The notes: generated by a model from the sequence alone, not told the origin. Counted from the first letter of the stretch, positions 15,096-23,625 are shown. The stretch is DNA of 37,663 bases from JANJUB01 sp040081075 (GCA_040081075.1 JBEBHJ010000034.1:1-37663), one strand, 5' to 3'. Program-made: numbers and translations.

Positions 15096-16079
15096 GCCGG
15101 CATCATCGATCCGCTCCGCCTGAAGGATGCTAGCGTCTTTGAACAGACTCGGTATCGCTGCGTCTCGAGCTGATTGCCGGGCGGGTTCGAGAAGCCACTT
15201 GCCCGCTTTGGCGATTTGCCCACCAATCGCGACAACATCTGGAGCAAATATGTTGATGCAATTGGCGATACCAACGCCCAAAAACGATCCGACCTCTTGC
15301 CAAACTTGTATTGCAACTTCATCGCCCTTTTCGGCGGCATCAAAGAGGATCTTTGGCGAAACTTCACCAAGGTCATCGTTGACAAGAGAGGGGATAATCG
15401 AACTGCGACCGCGCCTAAGGCGATGAAGAGCGCGTCCAACAATCGCATCTCGTTGGCAATGACCCTCAAGCGCGCCATAGGAGCCGGCCGAACAGTCTAA
15501 GCCACCGCTATGGATGATCATGTGGCCCAGTTCACCGCCCCCGCCATTGCCTCCTACCAGGAGCAAGGGCCCGCTCGCGTTGCCAGAGACCGAACTGGAT
15601 CCAAGGACAACGCCTCCTCCAATGCCCGTGCCTACCGTGAGCATCACCAGGCAGCGTGCGTTATTCTTGCCAACACCAAATTTGTATTCCCCAAGTGCGG
15701 CCAGGTTGGCATCGTTGCCCATGCGTATTGGACAATCCGGCAGTGTGGACCCTCTGAGTTGATCGCGAAGATCGATATCGCGCCACGCCACAAACACCCC
15801 ATCGTCAAAGTATCCGAAGTTTGGCGACCAGAAGACAATGCCTTTGAGGTCATCAACGTGTCCCGGAACTGCGATTCCTATTGCAGATGGAGGTTCTGGA
15901 GCGCTGGCAACGGATTGGGCAATGACTTCGCTGATTGCGCGAACAACGGCGGTCGTGCCATTTGTCGCTTGTGAAGATTGTGAGAACGATTTACCCACTT
16001 GGGTTCCGTCTTCATTAAAGACCGCGGCGCGAACGTTTGTTCCGCCTAAATCAACACCTACCACGAATCGATCAGACAT
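15063..16079 (-). CDS. ROK-family sugar kinase
   Basis: Cytoplasmic ATP-dependent sugar kinase of 338 residues from ATG 16079; an upstream in-frame ATG at 16115 would add 12 residues before the conserved start. The phosphate-binding motif 'VGVDLGGTNVRAAVF' opens the protein. 'GIAVPGHVD', 'GNDANLAALGEYKFG', 'TVGTGIGGGVVLG', 'GELGHM' and the C-terminal 'PDVVAIGGQIA' follow in ROK order. The usual zinc-binding Cys cluster after GELGHM (pattern CxCGxxGCxE) is reduced here to 'CSAGSYGALE': only the first Cys remains. There are also about ten extra residues rich in Ser and Gly before GELGHM. The substrate (glucose, N-acetylglucosamine or another sugar) cannot be assigned. No transcriptional regulator domain is present. 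Confidence 0.9.
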   Translation of the reverse strand: MSDRFVVGVDLGGTNVRAAVFNEDGTQVGKSFSQSSQATNGTTAVVRAISEVIAQSVASAPEPPSAIGIAVPGHVDDLKGIVFWSPNFGYFDDGVFVAWRDIDLRDQLRGSTLPDCPIRMGNDANLAALGEYKFGVGKNNARCLVMLTVGTGIGGGVVLGSSSVSGNASGPLLLVGGNGGGGELGHMIIHSGGLDCSAGSYGALEGHCQRDAIVGRALHRLRRGRSSIIPSLVNDDLGEVSPKILFDAAEKGDEVAIQVWQEVGSFLGVGIANCINIFAPDVVAIGGQIAKAGKWLLEPARQSARDAAIPSLFKDASILQAERIDDAGLLGGAALALS

Positions 16080-16087
16080 TGTGTGCG

Positions 16088-16093
16088 ATTTTA
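16088..16093 (-). promoter_or_regulatory. -10-like box TAAAAT, 8 nt before the ROK ATG
   Basis: On the minus strand TAAAAT ends eight bases before the ATG at 16079 with no Shine-Dalgarno between. It supports starting the kinase at 16079 rather than 16115, because the box lies inside the longer reading. Confidence 0.4.
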
Positions 16094-16171
16094 CGTGAAT
16101 TCGGGCACTACGCATCGTTCGAGCGCATTAAGACGTAGGGAAAGGTCAAGGATCTGGGGAAGACAATAAAG

Positions 16172-17122
16172 TTGCAAGTACAAGAAATTGCGAAATACGC
16201 TTCGGCCGTAGTGGCGGAGCTAGATAAAGTTATCATCGGTAAAACCGAAACGATTCGGCTGGCCACCATCGCGATGATGTGCAATGGGCACGTTCTCATT
16301 GAAGACATTCCCGGGGTCGGCAAGACCACCTTGGCAAAAGCATTGGCGCATGCAATTGGAGGGGAGTTTAGGCGAATGCAGTTCACGCCGGACCTTTTGC
16401 CCGCCGATATCACGGGAAGCTCAATCTACAGCCAAAAGGAAGGAACTTTCGAGTTCAGGGCCGGTCCAGTTTTTGGGAACGTAGTCTTGGTTGATGAGAT
16501 TAACCGGGCAACGCCCAAGACGCAATCGGCGCTTCTCGAGGCGATGGAGGAACGGCAAGTTACAGTCGATGGAGTTTCCCGAATGTTGCCGCGACCGTTC
16601 TTTGTAATCGCAACGCAAAACTCGGTCGAAATGACCGGCACATACCCGCTTCCCGAAGCGCAGTTAGATCGCTTTTTTATGCGAGTGTCTCTTGGGTACC
16701 CGAGCCGCGATGAGGAATCCCGCGTCCTCTCGGCTCAACAACTTTCGCATCCGCTGGAGAATGTTCAAACCGTAATCGATATTCCAACCATGTTGGCCAT
16801 TCAAAGCGGGATTCGAGACGTGTTTGTTCACGATGCAGTTCGAGATTACATAGTCGATCTAGTGCGCTCGACACGGGATAACAATCAGCTTGTAATGGGA
16901 GCTTCTCCGCGAGGTTCCTTGTACTTGCTCAGGGGAGCGCAAGCCCACGCCGCGATGAATAACCTTGATTACGTGCGACCGGAGGACGTGAAGGCTGTTG
17001 CCCCCGCCATTCTGGCCCACCGCGTGATTCCCAAGGCCGAGTTGCGGGTACGTGGAGCTTCTACCGAGGCTGTTGTGAGTCGCATTCTTGACGAAGTGGG
17101 TGGCCCGGTTCCGGTTGGATAA
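16172..17122 (+). CDS. MoxR-type AAA+ ATPase
   Basis: Cytoplasmic AAA+ ATPase of 316 residues, thought to act as a chaperone that assembles or activates partner proteins. Walker A is 'GVGKTT' with Lys51, Walker B is 'VLVDEINRA' with Asp108-Glu109, and 'IATQNSVEMTGTYPLPEAQL' includes sensor 1 and the family-specific NPxE-like region; 'GASPRGSLYLLRGAQAHA' is the sensor 2 region. The TTG start at 16172 is supported by a GGGGA stretch at 16156-16160. The DUF58 gene begins immediately after the stop, and this MoxR-DUF58-transglutaminase order is a widely conserved bacterial module. The conserved neighbours suggest that its client is the DUF58 protein. Confidence 0.94.
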   Translation: MQVQEIAKYASAVVAELDKVIIGKTETIRLATIAMMCNGHVLIEDIPGVGKTTLAKALAHAIGGEFRRMQFTPDLLPADITGSSIYSQKEGTFEFRAGPVFGNVVLVDEINRATPKTQSALLEAMEERQVTVDGVSRMLPRPFFVIATQNSVEMTGTYPLPEAQLDRFFMRVSLGYPSRDEESRVLSAQQLSHPLENVQTVIDIPTMLAIQSGIRDVFVHDAVRDYIVDLVRSTRDNNQLVMGASPRGSLYLLRGAQAHAAMNNLDYVRPEDVKAVAPAILAHRVIPKAELRVRGASTEAVVSRILDEVGGPVPVG

Positions 17123-18451
17123 ATGTTAGCTGCCCGATTCGTTGCTCTTGCATTCGTACTGATCGTCCTGGGTGCCCTGTACTTGGGAATTCGGGCAATT
17201 TCTCGCGAGCAGGCGGAGAGAAAGTCAACCCCTTACTCTGTTCGTCGCGGCATGCGCGGAGTGGCCGGTGTGGCTCTCAGCACGTCTTCCATGTTCCTTT
17301 TGATCGTGGCAGTGATGTTGAACTCGCCGCCTCTGTTTTACATGAGTACGGCCCTGTTATCCACGCTTGCGGTATCTCGATTGCAGGCCTTTCTCTCGGT
17401 CCGCGGGCTTAGATTTGACCGATATGTTCCGGAGAAGGCATCTGTGGGCGAACTCATCGCCGTTGAGCTTGCAGTTTGGTCGGAGCGCAGGATTCGGCGT
17501 CCATTGGTGACACTCGTCGACCAGCTTCCGGATCGTATGGCGTTTAGGGATCGCACATCGAGTCTTCCACTAGCTCCAACCTACGATGTGCCAATGCGCA
17601 CGCAGTATCTTTTTAGGCCGATGAGGCGAGGTAGATTCCGTTGGAAGAGCCTTAAAGTTTATGGAACGGATGCGTTAGGGCTCACCACGGTTACACGCAA
17701 CTACGATCTTGAGCAGTGCGAGATTTTGGTCGTCCCCAACGCGTTGCCTCTTGATATTGACCTTCCTGGGGCTGCTGGTTTTGGGATTTCGGAAGCAGAG
17801 ACAGGGCTTTCCCGCGGATCGGGACTTGAGCCGCGTGGAATCCGAGAGTATGCGCATGGTGACTCTATGCGATACGTTCATTGGCCTACCGTTGCTCGTA
17901 CGGGTCAGCTCGTCGTTAAAGAATTCGAAACCGGATCACATTCGACAGTCGCGTTCTTTATTCAGCGCTCCCGTGGTAGCGATATTGGCTCGGGGGCAAA
18001 CTCAACGATTGAGCACATTTGTTCACACTGCGCTTACCTCAGCGACCGGATGCTCAGGAATGGAGCCGGAGTGGTGATGCCCACAATCGAATCGGCATCC
18101 AACGTCTCTTCGTCCCCGCACGAACGCGCCCAGGAGATTTTGGTTGCGCTTGCCAGCTTAGAGGCAGATATCAGCGAGACGATTTCGTCCGAGCTGCTTC
18201 GCGGCGCGGCTAAGTTGCCTTATGGTAGCCGTGCATATGTATTTATCTCGGTGGCCGACCCCGCCCTGCCGTCTGCGATTAGGACACTCTGTTCGAATGG
18301 GGTTTCCGTGGCGTGCCTCCTCTATGACTCGGAGAAGTATAAGTCCAAACAGAACCCATCATTTGTCTCGGCAATGGACCATGCATTCATGGATCAAATC
18401 ACGTCGGCTGGTGGGACTGTGATTGCGGTGCCTTTTGTGGTGGTGGAATGA
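17123..18451 (+). CDS. DUF58 membrane protein
   Basis: A 442-residue protein whose ATG follows the MoxR stop with no gap. Two hydrophobic segments lie near residues 5-26 and 50-90. The conserved DUF58 region is 'REYAHGDSMRYVHWPTVART' followed by 'GQLVVKEFE', and the C-terminal half resembles a von Willebrand A-like fold with 'STVAFFIQRSRGSD' in place of the usual strand carrying the metal site. The MIDAS pattern DxSxS is not evident here, which is common in DUF58 proteins. The protein probably sits in the membrane with its large domain in the cytoplasm and works with the adjoining MoxR ATPase. Its last four bases overlap the TgpA start (ATGA). Biochemical role is unknown. Confidence 0.92.
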   Translation: MLAARFVALAFVLIVLGALYLGIRAISREQAERKSTPYSVRRGMRGVAGVALSTSSMFLLIVAVMLNSPPLFYMSTALLSTLAVSRLQAFLSVRGLRFDRYVPEKASVGELIAVELAVWSERRIRRPLVTLVDQLPDRMAFRDRTSSLPLAPTYDVPMRTQYLFRPMRRGRFRWKSLKVYGTDALGLTTVTRNYDLEQCEILVVPNALPLDIDLPGAAGFGISEAETGLSRGSGLEPRGIREYAHGDSMRYVHWPTVARTGQLVVKEFETGSHSTVAFFIQRSRGSDIGSGANSTIEHICSHCAYLSDRMLRNGAGVVMPTIESASNVSSSPHERAQEILVALASLEADISETISSELLRGAAKLPYGSRAYVFISVADPALPSAIRTLCSNGVSVACLLYDSEKYKSKQNPSFVSAMDHAFMDQITSAGGTVIAVPFVVVE

Positions 18452-20472
18452 AAAGGGAAGTTGGACGGCTTACATGGATTGACTTTTTGCTTTCCGGCGT
18501 TTCGAATGGCCTGGCCCTTTATGCGATGTCGTTTGGCCTGCGAAAGCCGCTGATAGGCGCCCTCTTCATCAGCATCATGATTTTCGGAACGCTGTTCAGC
18601 GTTCTCATGCACCGGTTCTTGCCTTCCAGAGCCGCGTGGATCGGTGGAGTGCTGTATTTTGGAACAGCGGTCGCCTGCATGAGTTTTAATGGGCAACTCA
18701 ATTTGCTCTTGCCGGAGGAGGGATTTGACCGGTCCCTGCTCGTAGCAGGCGGGCTCGCATGGATGCTCACCTGCTGCAGCTTCTTCCTTTGGCGGGAATC
18801 GATGTTGTTGTTTCAAGCGGTTCCAGCAATCGCCCTGTTTGGGCTCGTTGGCGCGTTCGACACACTCTCCGGCGCCCCATTTGCGTTCTTTGGTTTTCTC
18901 CTCTGTTTCGCCACGATGTTCGCTCGCTCAAACAATCGTACGATGATGAAGCAAGCACAAGATGCCGGGTTCGCGGCACGCGAGAGTGAAAATCAGCTTG
19001 TGACGGAGCTCAAGCAGGGCCCCTGGCGGTTCATGGCTGGAGCGGAGTGGGCGCTTGGTTCGGCCCTTGCCATTGTATTGTTTAGCTTCCTTGGGGCACC
19101 GATTGTTCAAGGCGCCATGCAAGGGGTGGTCGGCAACATTCGGGTGTCTACCCCTGTTCAGTCGCAGCCGCTTTCGCGCGCCCTCGATGCCTTTGGGAGT
19201 TCCGGCTCGGTTACAACTGTCGGAAATGGCCCACGCGGACAACTTTCAAACGAGCGGGTTTTTCGGGTCGTGGCGGGGCCAATAGGATATTATCGAACCA
19301 CCTCTTACGGCAACTATACAGGTAGGGGTTGGGAGCAAATCGAGGATTTCGGAACGCGAGATGGCGCGCAGCGTGCGATTGCCCAACCGAATTCTGAGAT
19401 TCAGTTGAGCCTTGGTCGGGAATCAGAGAATGTCGACCTTATCAACTACATGATAAAGCTAGATAAGCGCCTCCAGAGGGTGCCTATTGTTGGCGCAATC
19501 AAACCCGAAGAAGTCTACGCCTGGGATCTCCTCCGCCCCGATGGCACGGTTAACTGGCCCGAATCTGCCCTTCGCCTTGAGGTTACGACCTACCTGAGGA
19601 AGGCAAACGCTCCTATTGAAAATTGCCCCAAACCGTTTGCGCGCAAGTTCACCCAGTTGCCGCCTGAGTATTCGTCCCGTGTGAAGAAATTTGCGGTCGA
19701 CGCCATTCGGGGAGCTACTACCGATTATCAGAAAGCGCAAAAACTGTCGCTTGCCATAGGTGGGCAAATCACCTACGATCTCGAGGCCGATCCCGTGCCG
19801 ATCGGGTCTGATGCGGTTGAACACACTCTCTTTGTGTCGAAACGCGGGTATTGCGACCTGTTTGCATCGGCTATGGTGGTTTGTGCCCGCTCCGTTGGGC
19901 TCCCTGCCCGGTATGCAACCGGATTCTTCCCGGTACATCAGGAGGTTTCTGACGGTCAACTCACGATTCGCGAGTCCGAGTCTCACGCGTGGGCTGAAAT
20001 CTACTTTGAAGGCGTTGGCTGGGTCGAGTTCGATCCTACAGAGTTTGCGGTTGACGGCCGCGATGAAATCGGAACTCCGCTGGTTGGCGATGCGATTTGG
20101 AAGCAGACTTGGTTCAAGGTGTTTTGCGCACTTCTTGGCGGAGCCGGATTGTTCTTCGCTCCTCGGCTTGTTCGTTTCCTAAAGTCCCAGACAGCCGACA
20201 TCGCCGATGCATCCCGTGTACCAACAGCTGTTGCATTCAAAGCATTTCATCGCGGGCTTGAAAAGGCTTCCGGACGACCGAAGCGCCCAAGTCAGAGTCC
20301 AACTGACTACCTCATGGCCGTGGCAAACACACTTGGAGACCATTTTGAAGAAGCCAAAGCGATATCTGGTCGACTCAGCTACGGCATGTTTGCAAAAGTC
20401 CCGCTTGATGAGAGCGAGGTACAGTCTCTTCGTGAGCAGATATCTCTTCTGCTCGAAAAGCTTCGCAAATGA
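18448..20472 (+). CDS. tgpA: TgpA-type membrane transglutaminase-like protein
   Basis: A 674-residue membrane protein built from six or seven N-terminal membrane helices (residues about 10-230), a large extracytoplasmic part with a transglutaminase-like domain, one more helix near residues 550-570, and a cytoplasmic tail of about 100 residues resembling DUF4129. The papain-like triad is visible: Cys469 in 'KRGYCDLFASA', His513 in 'SHAWAEIYFEG' and Asp529 in 'VEFDPTEF'. The Asp-Pro-Thr setting is typical. The domain order matches the TgpA family (DUF3488, transglutaminase core, DUF4129). It may crosslink or cleave envelope peptides; the substrate is unknown. Its ATG overlaps the DUF58 stop, and holA overlaps its end, each by four bases. 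Confidence 0.92.
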   Translation: MKREVGRLTWIDFLLSGVSNGLALYAMSFGLRKPLIGALFISIMIFGTLFSVLMHRFLPSRAAWIGGVLYFGTAVACMSFNGQLNLLLPEEGFDRSLLVAGGLAWMLTCCSFFLWRESMLLFQAVPAIALFGLVGAFDTLSGAPFAFFGFLLCFATMFARSNNRTMMKQAQDAGFAARESENQLVTELKQGPWRFMAGAEWALGSALAIVLFSFLGAPIVQGAMQGVVGNIRVSTPVQSQPLSRALDAFGSSGSVTTVGNGPRGQLSNERVFRVVAGPIGYYRTTSYGNYTGRGWEQIEDFGTRDGAQRAIAQPNSEIQLSLGRESENVDLINYMIKLDKRLQRVPIVGAIKPEEVYAWDLLRPDGTVNWPESALRLEVTTYLRKANAPIENCPKPFARKFTQLPPEYSSRVKKFAVDAIRGATTDYQKAQKLSLAIGGQITYDLEADPVPIGSDAVEHTLFVSKRGYCDLFASAMVVCARSVGLPARYATGFFPVHQEVSDGQLTIRESESHAWAEIYFEGVGWVEFDPTEFAVDGRDEIGTPLVGDAIWKQTWFKVFCALLGGAGLFFAPRLVRFLKSQTADIADASRVPTAVAFKAFHRGLEKASGRPKRPSQSPTDYLMAVANTLGDHFEEAKAISGRLSYGMFAKVPLDESEVQSLREQISLLLEKLRK

Positions 20473-21521
20473 GTCACTATTCGCTGGAAAAAGCGCTCGC
20501 CAGTCAAATCGTGTTTCTTGGTGGTTCTGAGAGCACACTGAGGCGAAGAGCGCTGAATGAGCTTATCTCCGCCGGTCTTGCCGATGATGACTTTGACTTA
20601 GAGGTGACCAACGGCGATACTGGAGACCCAACGCGATGGATCGGTTCCGCCGGCACGTCTCCGTTTTTGTCGCCCCGCAGGGTTGTCGTCGTTAGGAATT
20701 TGTATCGCTGTCAGGATCATCAACTGCTCGGGACGCCGGAGCTACCCAGTTCCGCTCTCCTAATTCTTGTAGGTGACGAGGAGATGGTGAGTGATGAGAA
20801 GGAAAGGGCAATGGCTTCCATTGCATCGGGATGGGAAAAGGCGGTTAGTCGCGCGAAGGGCTATTCGTGCCTATTCAACGTAACATCCAAGGCAGTTGTC
20901 GAGACGATTCGTGAGGAGGCGACGCGAATGGGAAAACAAATGGCACCTCCTGTCGCTGAGCATCTGAACGAGATGTGCGGTGGCAATCTCAGCCAAGCCC
21001 TTGATGAGCTTCAAAAACTAAACCTGTACGTTTCAGGAGCAGCAATAACGATTCGTGATTTAGAGGCAATCGTGCTGCCTTCGCGGGAGTGGAATGTTTT
21101 CAAACTCCTCGACGGAGCGATGCAGGGCGATGTTGGCTCGGCTCTTCGCCAACTTCGAATCTTGATTGGTTCTAGTTCGAAGAGCGAAGGCGCGATTCAT
21201 GCGCAAATTTTGCCTCAGGTTTCACGCCAGTTGCGGCTCCTGTTCCAAGCTCGCTCCATTCTGGATGCGGGTGGTTCGCAGGCGAATGTGCCGGCCCAAG
21301 CGAAAGCAAGCATGCCCACAAAAAACAACCTCCTCAGTGAGAAGGAGTACCCGCAGAAGCTCGCGTTTCAGCGTGCTCGCCGCCTAAACGTTAACCAGAT
21401 AGGCGAAGCCATGACCGTTGTTGCGGATACAGACGCGCGCATTAAGGGCATTTTGCCCGGCTATGGTAACGTCGAGACAATGGAACAAATGGTCATGCAA
21501 CTCGCTCGGATCCTGAATTAG
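20469..21521 (+). CDS. holA: DNA polymerase III delta subunit
   Basis: Delta is the clamp-loader subunit that opens the beta sliding clamp during replication. The 350-residue length and layout fit: an N-terminal AAA-like domain beginning 'QIVFLGGSESTLRRRALNEL', 'SPFLSPRRVVVVRNLY' where the strand after the clamp-binding loop is expected, a middle helical lid with 'CGGNLSQALDELQKLNLY', and a C-terminal collar region with 'LLDGAMQGDVGSALRQLRIL' and 'HAQILPQVSRQLRLL'. Delta lacks a Walker A motif, as here. The ATG overlaps the tgpA stop by four bases, so it is translated with the MoxR-DUF58-TgpA module, an uncommon neighbour set. Its stop overlaps the stop of the convergent gene 21518-21808. Confidence 0.92.
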   Translation: MSHYSLEKALASQIVFLGGSESTLRRRALNELISAGLADDDFDLEVTNGDTGDPTRWIGSAGTSPFLSPRRVVVVRNLYRCQDHQLLGTPELPSSALLILVGDEEMVSDEKERAMASIASGWEKAVSRAKGYSCLFNVTSKAVVETIREEATRMGKQMAPPVAEHLNEMCGGNLSQALDELQKLNLYVSGAAITIRDLEAIVLPSREWNVFKLLDGAMQGDVGSALRQLRILIGSSSKSEGAIHAQILPQVSRQLRLLFQARSILDAGGSQANVPAQAKASMPTKNNLLSEKEYPQKLAFQRARRLNVNQIGEAMTVVADTDARIKGILPGYGNVETMEQMVMQLARILN

Positions 21522-21808
21522 CGTCCCTTGGAGTTTGGAATCCACCAGAGTGAATTGTCGCCCGCGTTGACTAGAAACGTTCCATCCTTAAAGATGCTAT
21601 CAATGACATTTCCAATTTGGCCCGGCAGACCCATAAAGTCTAGAGCAGTGCTGAGTTCGGGGGAAGTCAAACCTCGACCCTCCATCATGCCTTTGACAAA
21701 GTAGGGGTCAGCGTGCCTGATTTGAATTCGAATTGGGCGACGCTCTTGCGCCGCAAAAGCTGCTGAAAGGGAGAGGGTGGCCAATAGAATGCAAACAACG
21801 CGCTTCAT
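21518..21808 (-). CDS. Small exported protein of unknown function
   Basis: A 96-residue product with a clear signal peptide (MKRVVCILLATLSLSAAFA, cleavage expected near AFA-A), so it is exported. The mature 75 residues start 'RRPIRIQIRHADPYFVKGMM', whose strand followed by 'ADP..v..mm' recalls the start of secretin N1-like modules. The end 'GTFLVNAGDNSLWWIPNSKGR' suggests another strand or an exposed surface. I cannot name a family. The gene follows the DinB-fold gene by 30 bases on the same strand, so the two may be co-transcribed. Its stop codon overlaps the holA stop in the opposite direction, sharing four bases. Confidence 0.75.
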   Translation of the reverse strand: MKRVVCILLATLSLSAAFAAQERRPIRIQIRHADPYFVKGMMEGRGLTSPELSTALDFMGLPGQIGNVIDSIFKDGTFLVNAGDNSLWWIPNSKGR

Positions 21809-21813
21809 GCTAA

Positions 21814-21832
21814 TCTGGACGTACGATCCAGA
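21814..21832. other. Inverted repeat TCTGGA-7-TCCAGA
   Basis: A perfect 6-bp inverted repeat with a seven-base spacer that is itself largely palindromic (CGTACG). It sits between the DinB-fold gene and the small exported gene. It may be an intercistronic hairpin or a binding site; there is no T-run to mark it as a terminator. Confidence 0.3.
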
Positions 21833-21838
21833 CGTAGG

Positions 21839-22363
21839 TTACGGTTTGGGCAATGAAAAGTGCAGCTTATGAAGTGCAATTTCGCCCACGTGGAACGACT
21901 CGTGTTGGATTAACTTCAAAACAAGCATTCCAATCGGAATTTCACCCAGATGAGGGTGGGATACAGGTGCAGAGGTGTCGGCGATGTTTTGCAAAGTTCG
22001 GACGGTGTTTGCACGCACCCAGTTCTGTATCTCGTAGTAGCGATACAGTGGCCACGGTTCAGGGTCTGGCCAAATGGGGCCTTTGTGTGGGGAAAAATCA
22101 GACTTTAGCAACTCTCGAGTTTCGGCGGTTCGCTGCCCTTGACCAATCACTTCTTCGACGCATAAGGATTCTTCGTCGGCCATATGAAGCATGATTCCGC
22201 CAATGCTGTGCCCCTTCGGGAAGGGGCGCCACAAAATGGCTGACTCACCAATCTCACCAATTTCGTTCCGCCAAAGGCGCGTGCTCTCTTCAAGAAGAGA
22301 GAGAAGGGAATCCATAGGGATTGCCTGCCAAGCACGGAGCGCAAGTGCGCCTTCGCTGTTCAT
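21839..22363 (-). CDS. DinB-fold protein
   Basis: A 174-residue cytoplasmic four-helix-bundle protein of the DinB/YfiT-like class. The metal-binding histidines are in the expected places: one in 'GGIMLHMADEES' near residue 60 and two in 'HESFHVGEIALH' near 155-163. DinB-fold proteins include thiol-dependent transferases and damage-inducible proteins of unknown function; which applies here cannot be read. Two in-frame ATGs exist (22369 and 22363). I chose 22363 because a TATATT box lies eight bases before it, whereas the earlier ATG would begin only two bases after the box. The 30-base gap to the next gene suggests an operon with the small exported protein. Confidence 0.85.
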   Translation of the reverse strand: MNSEGALALRAWQAIPMDSLLSLLEESTRLWRNEIGEIGESAILWRPFPKGHSIGGIMLHMADEESLCVEEVIGQGQRTAETRELLKSDFSPHKGPIWPDPEPWPLYRYYEIQNWVRANTVRTLQNIADTSAPVSHPHLGEIPIGMLVLKLIQHESFHVGEIALHKLHFSLPKP

Positions 22364-22371
22364 AACCATCT

Positions 22372-22377
22372 AATATA
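22372..22377 (-). promoter_or_regulatory. -10-like box TATATT, 8 nt before the ATG at 22363
   Basis: On the minus strand TATATT ends eight bases before the second in-frame ATG of the DinB-fold gene and two bases before the first. The spacing matches the other leaderless candidates and helps decide the start. Confidence 0.4.
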
Positions 22378-22399
22378 TCGGATAGAAAGCCCTGCTTTT

Positions 22400-23500
22400 T
22401 CAGTCCTTTGGTTTGCCAATGTGAATCATTCGCTCAAGAGCTATCCGCGAGAGCTCCCGCACTTTCGGGGGCACGACGATTTCATTGACAACATTGCCTG
22501 CAACCAAGTTTTCTAGGCACCAAAGCAAAAAGCTGGGGTGGATTCGATACATCGTCGAGCAAGGGCAAATTTGGGGGTCGAGACAAAAGATTGTCTTATC
22601 CTTATTCTCCTTCGCCAACCTGTTCACTAGGTTAATTTCGGTGCCGACGGCCCACGTTGAGCCTGCAGGCGCCTTGGTCACTGTCTTTAGGATGAACTCA
22701 GTCGAACCCGCGAGGTCCGCGGCGAGTACAACATCTAATGGACACTCGGGATGAACGACTACTTGGCATCCGACATGACTTTGGCGGGCGCCCTCAATTT
22801 GTTCAACCGTGAAGCGCTTGTGCACCGAGCAGTGGCCCTTCCACAGGATAAACTTGGCACGCCTGATCGCTTCCGGATCATTACCGCCTAGCGGCTTGAA
22901 AGGATCCCAAAGCACCATATCGGTTTCGGGATCGAATCCCATTTTGTAAGCCGTGTTTCGGCCCAGATGTTGGTCTGGGAAGAAAAGGATTTTGTCAGCG
23001 CCCTCATCAATCGCCCATTGCAAAGTCATTGGTGCGTTCGTTGAGGTGCAAACGGTTCCGTTTTTCTCACCCACAAAAGCCTTCAAATTTGCCGCCGAAT
23101 TGATGTACGTAATCGGGATCATCTTGCAATCGGGCAAGATCTCTTCAAGCTGTTTCCAACAGTTCTTCACTTGAAACTGGTTGGCCATGTCGGCCATCGA
23201 GCAGCCAGCGGCAAGATTGGGCAGAATCACCCGCTTGTCGGTCAAGATGTTTGCACTTTCGGCCATAAAGTGAACACCGCAAAAGACGATGAACTCAGCT
23301 TCGGGCCTAGCATTGGCGTCTAGGCAGAGTTTGTAACTATCGCCACGAAAATCGGCGTGGGCAATGATTTCATCGCGCTGATAATGATGACCAAGAATGA
23401 CGAGTCGGGAGCCGAGACTGGCACGGGCAAGATCAATACGACGAGAGAGTTCAGCATCCGAAAGGTTCTGATATTCGCTTGGCAACGGGGCCTGATACAT
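22400..23500 (-). CDS. nadA: Quinolinate synthase
   Basis: NadA condenses iminoaspartate with dihydroxyacetone phosphate to quinolinate in de novo NAD synthesis, using a [4Fe-4S] cluster. The 366 residues show 'VILGHHYQRDEI' (His38-His39 region), 'FCGVHFMAESANIL', the first cluster cysteine in 'AAGCSMADM' (Cys100), the second in 'HPECPLDV' (Cys253) and the third in 'ICPCSTM' (Cys312 or Cys314). 'TYINSAANLKA', 'TSTNAP' and 'GTEINLVNRLAKE' complete the family pattern. The length fits the longer NadA type. The start has an AGGAG eight bases upstream. nadB and nadC are not in the window. The 5' region of about 130 bases holds an inverted repeat that could be regulatory. Confidence 0.97.
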   Translation of the reverse strand: MYQAPLPSEYQNLSDAELSRRIDLARASLGSRLVILGHHYQRDEIIAHADFRGDSYKLCLDANARPEAEFIVFCGVHFMAESANILTDKRVILPNLAAGCSMADMANQFQVKNCWKQLEEILPDCKMIPITYINSAANLKAFVGEKNGTVCTSTNAPMTLQWAIDEGADKILFFPDQHLGRNTAYKMGFDPETDMVLWDPFKPLGGNDPEAIRRAKFILWKGHCSVHKRFTVEQIEGARQSHVGCQVVVHPECPLDVVLAADLAGSTEFILKTVTKAPAGSTWAVGTEINLVNRLAKENKDKTIFCLDPQICPCSTMYRIHPSFLLWCLENLVAGNVVNEIVVPPKVRELSRIALERMIHIGKPKD

Positions 23501-23508
23501 CCAATATT

Positions 23509-23513
23509 CTCCT
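23509..23513 (-). promoter_or_regulatory. Ribosome-binding site AGGAG of nadA
   Basis: AGGAG on the minus strand, eight bases before the ATG at 23500. It is one of the clearest Shine-Dalgarno sequences in the window and fixes the nadA start. Confidence 0.7.
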
Positions 23514-23567
23514 ATGTTCCTGGACGCTCGGCCTGAGAAGTTTGGGGCGGCCTTAGCGCACTCCAGA

Positions 23568-23625
23568 CGGTTACAGTCTCGGTTTTACGGGACGGGGTTG
23601 TTGTAACCGCTCTATTGATATTATA
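23568..23625 (-). promoter_or_regulatory. nadA leader: possible -10 box and long inverted repeat
   Basis: A TATAAT on the minus strand (23620-23625) could be the -10 of nadA, giving a leader of roughly 110 bases. Downstream lies a perfect 7-bp inverted repeat, CGGTTAC/GTAACCG (23568-23574 with 23603-23609), with 28 bases between and a related GTAAAACC inside. The -35 is poor. This may be an operator or a leader hairpin. Confidence 0.3.

Noticed and set aside
15510..15974. A 154-codon plus-strand open frame
   Set aside because: It lies antisense to the ROK kinase motifs and resembles no protein family.
19459..19986. A 175-codon minus-strand open frame
   Set aside because: It is antisense to the TgpA catalytic domain, with low-plausibility composition.
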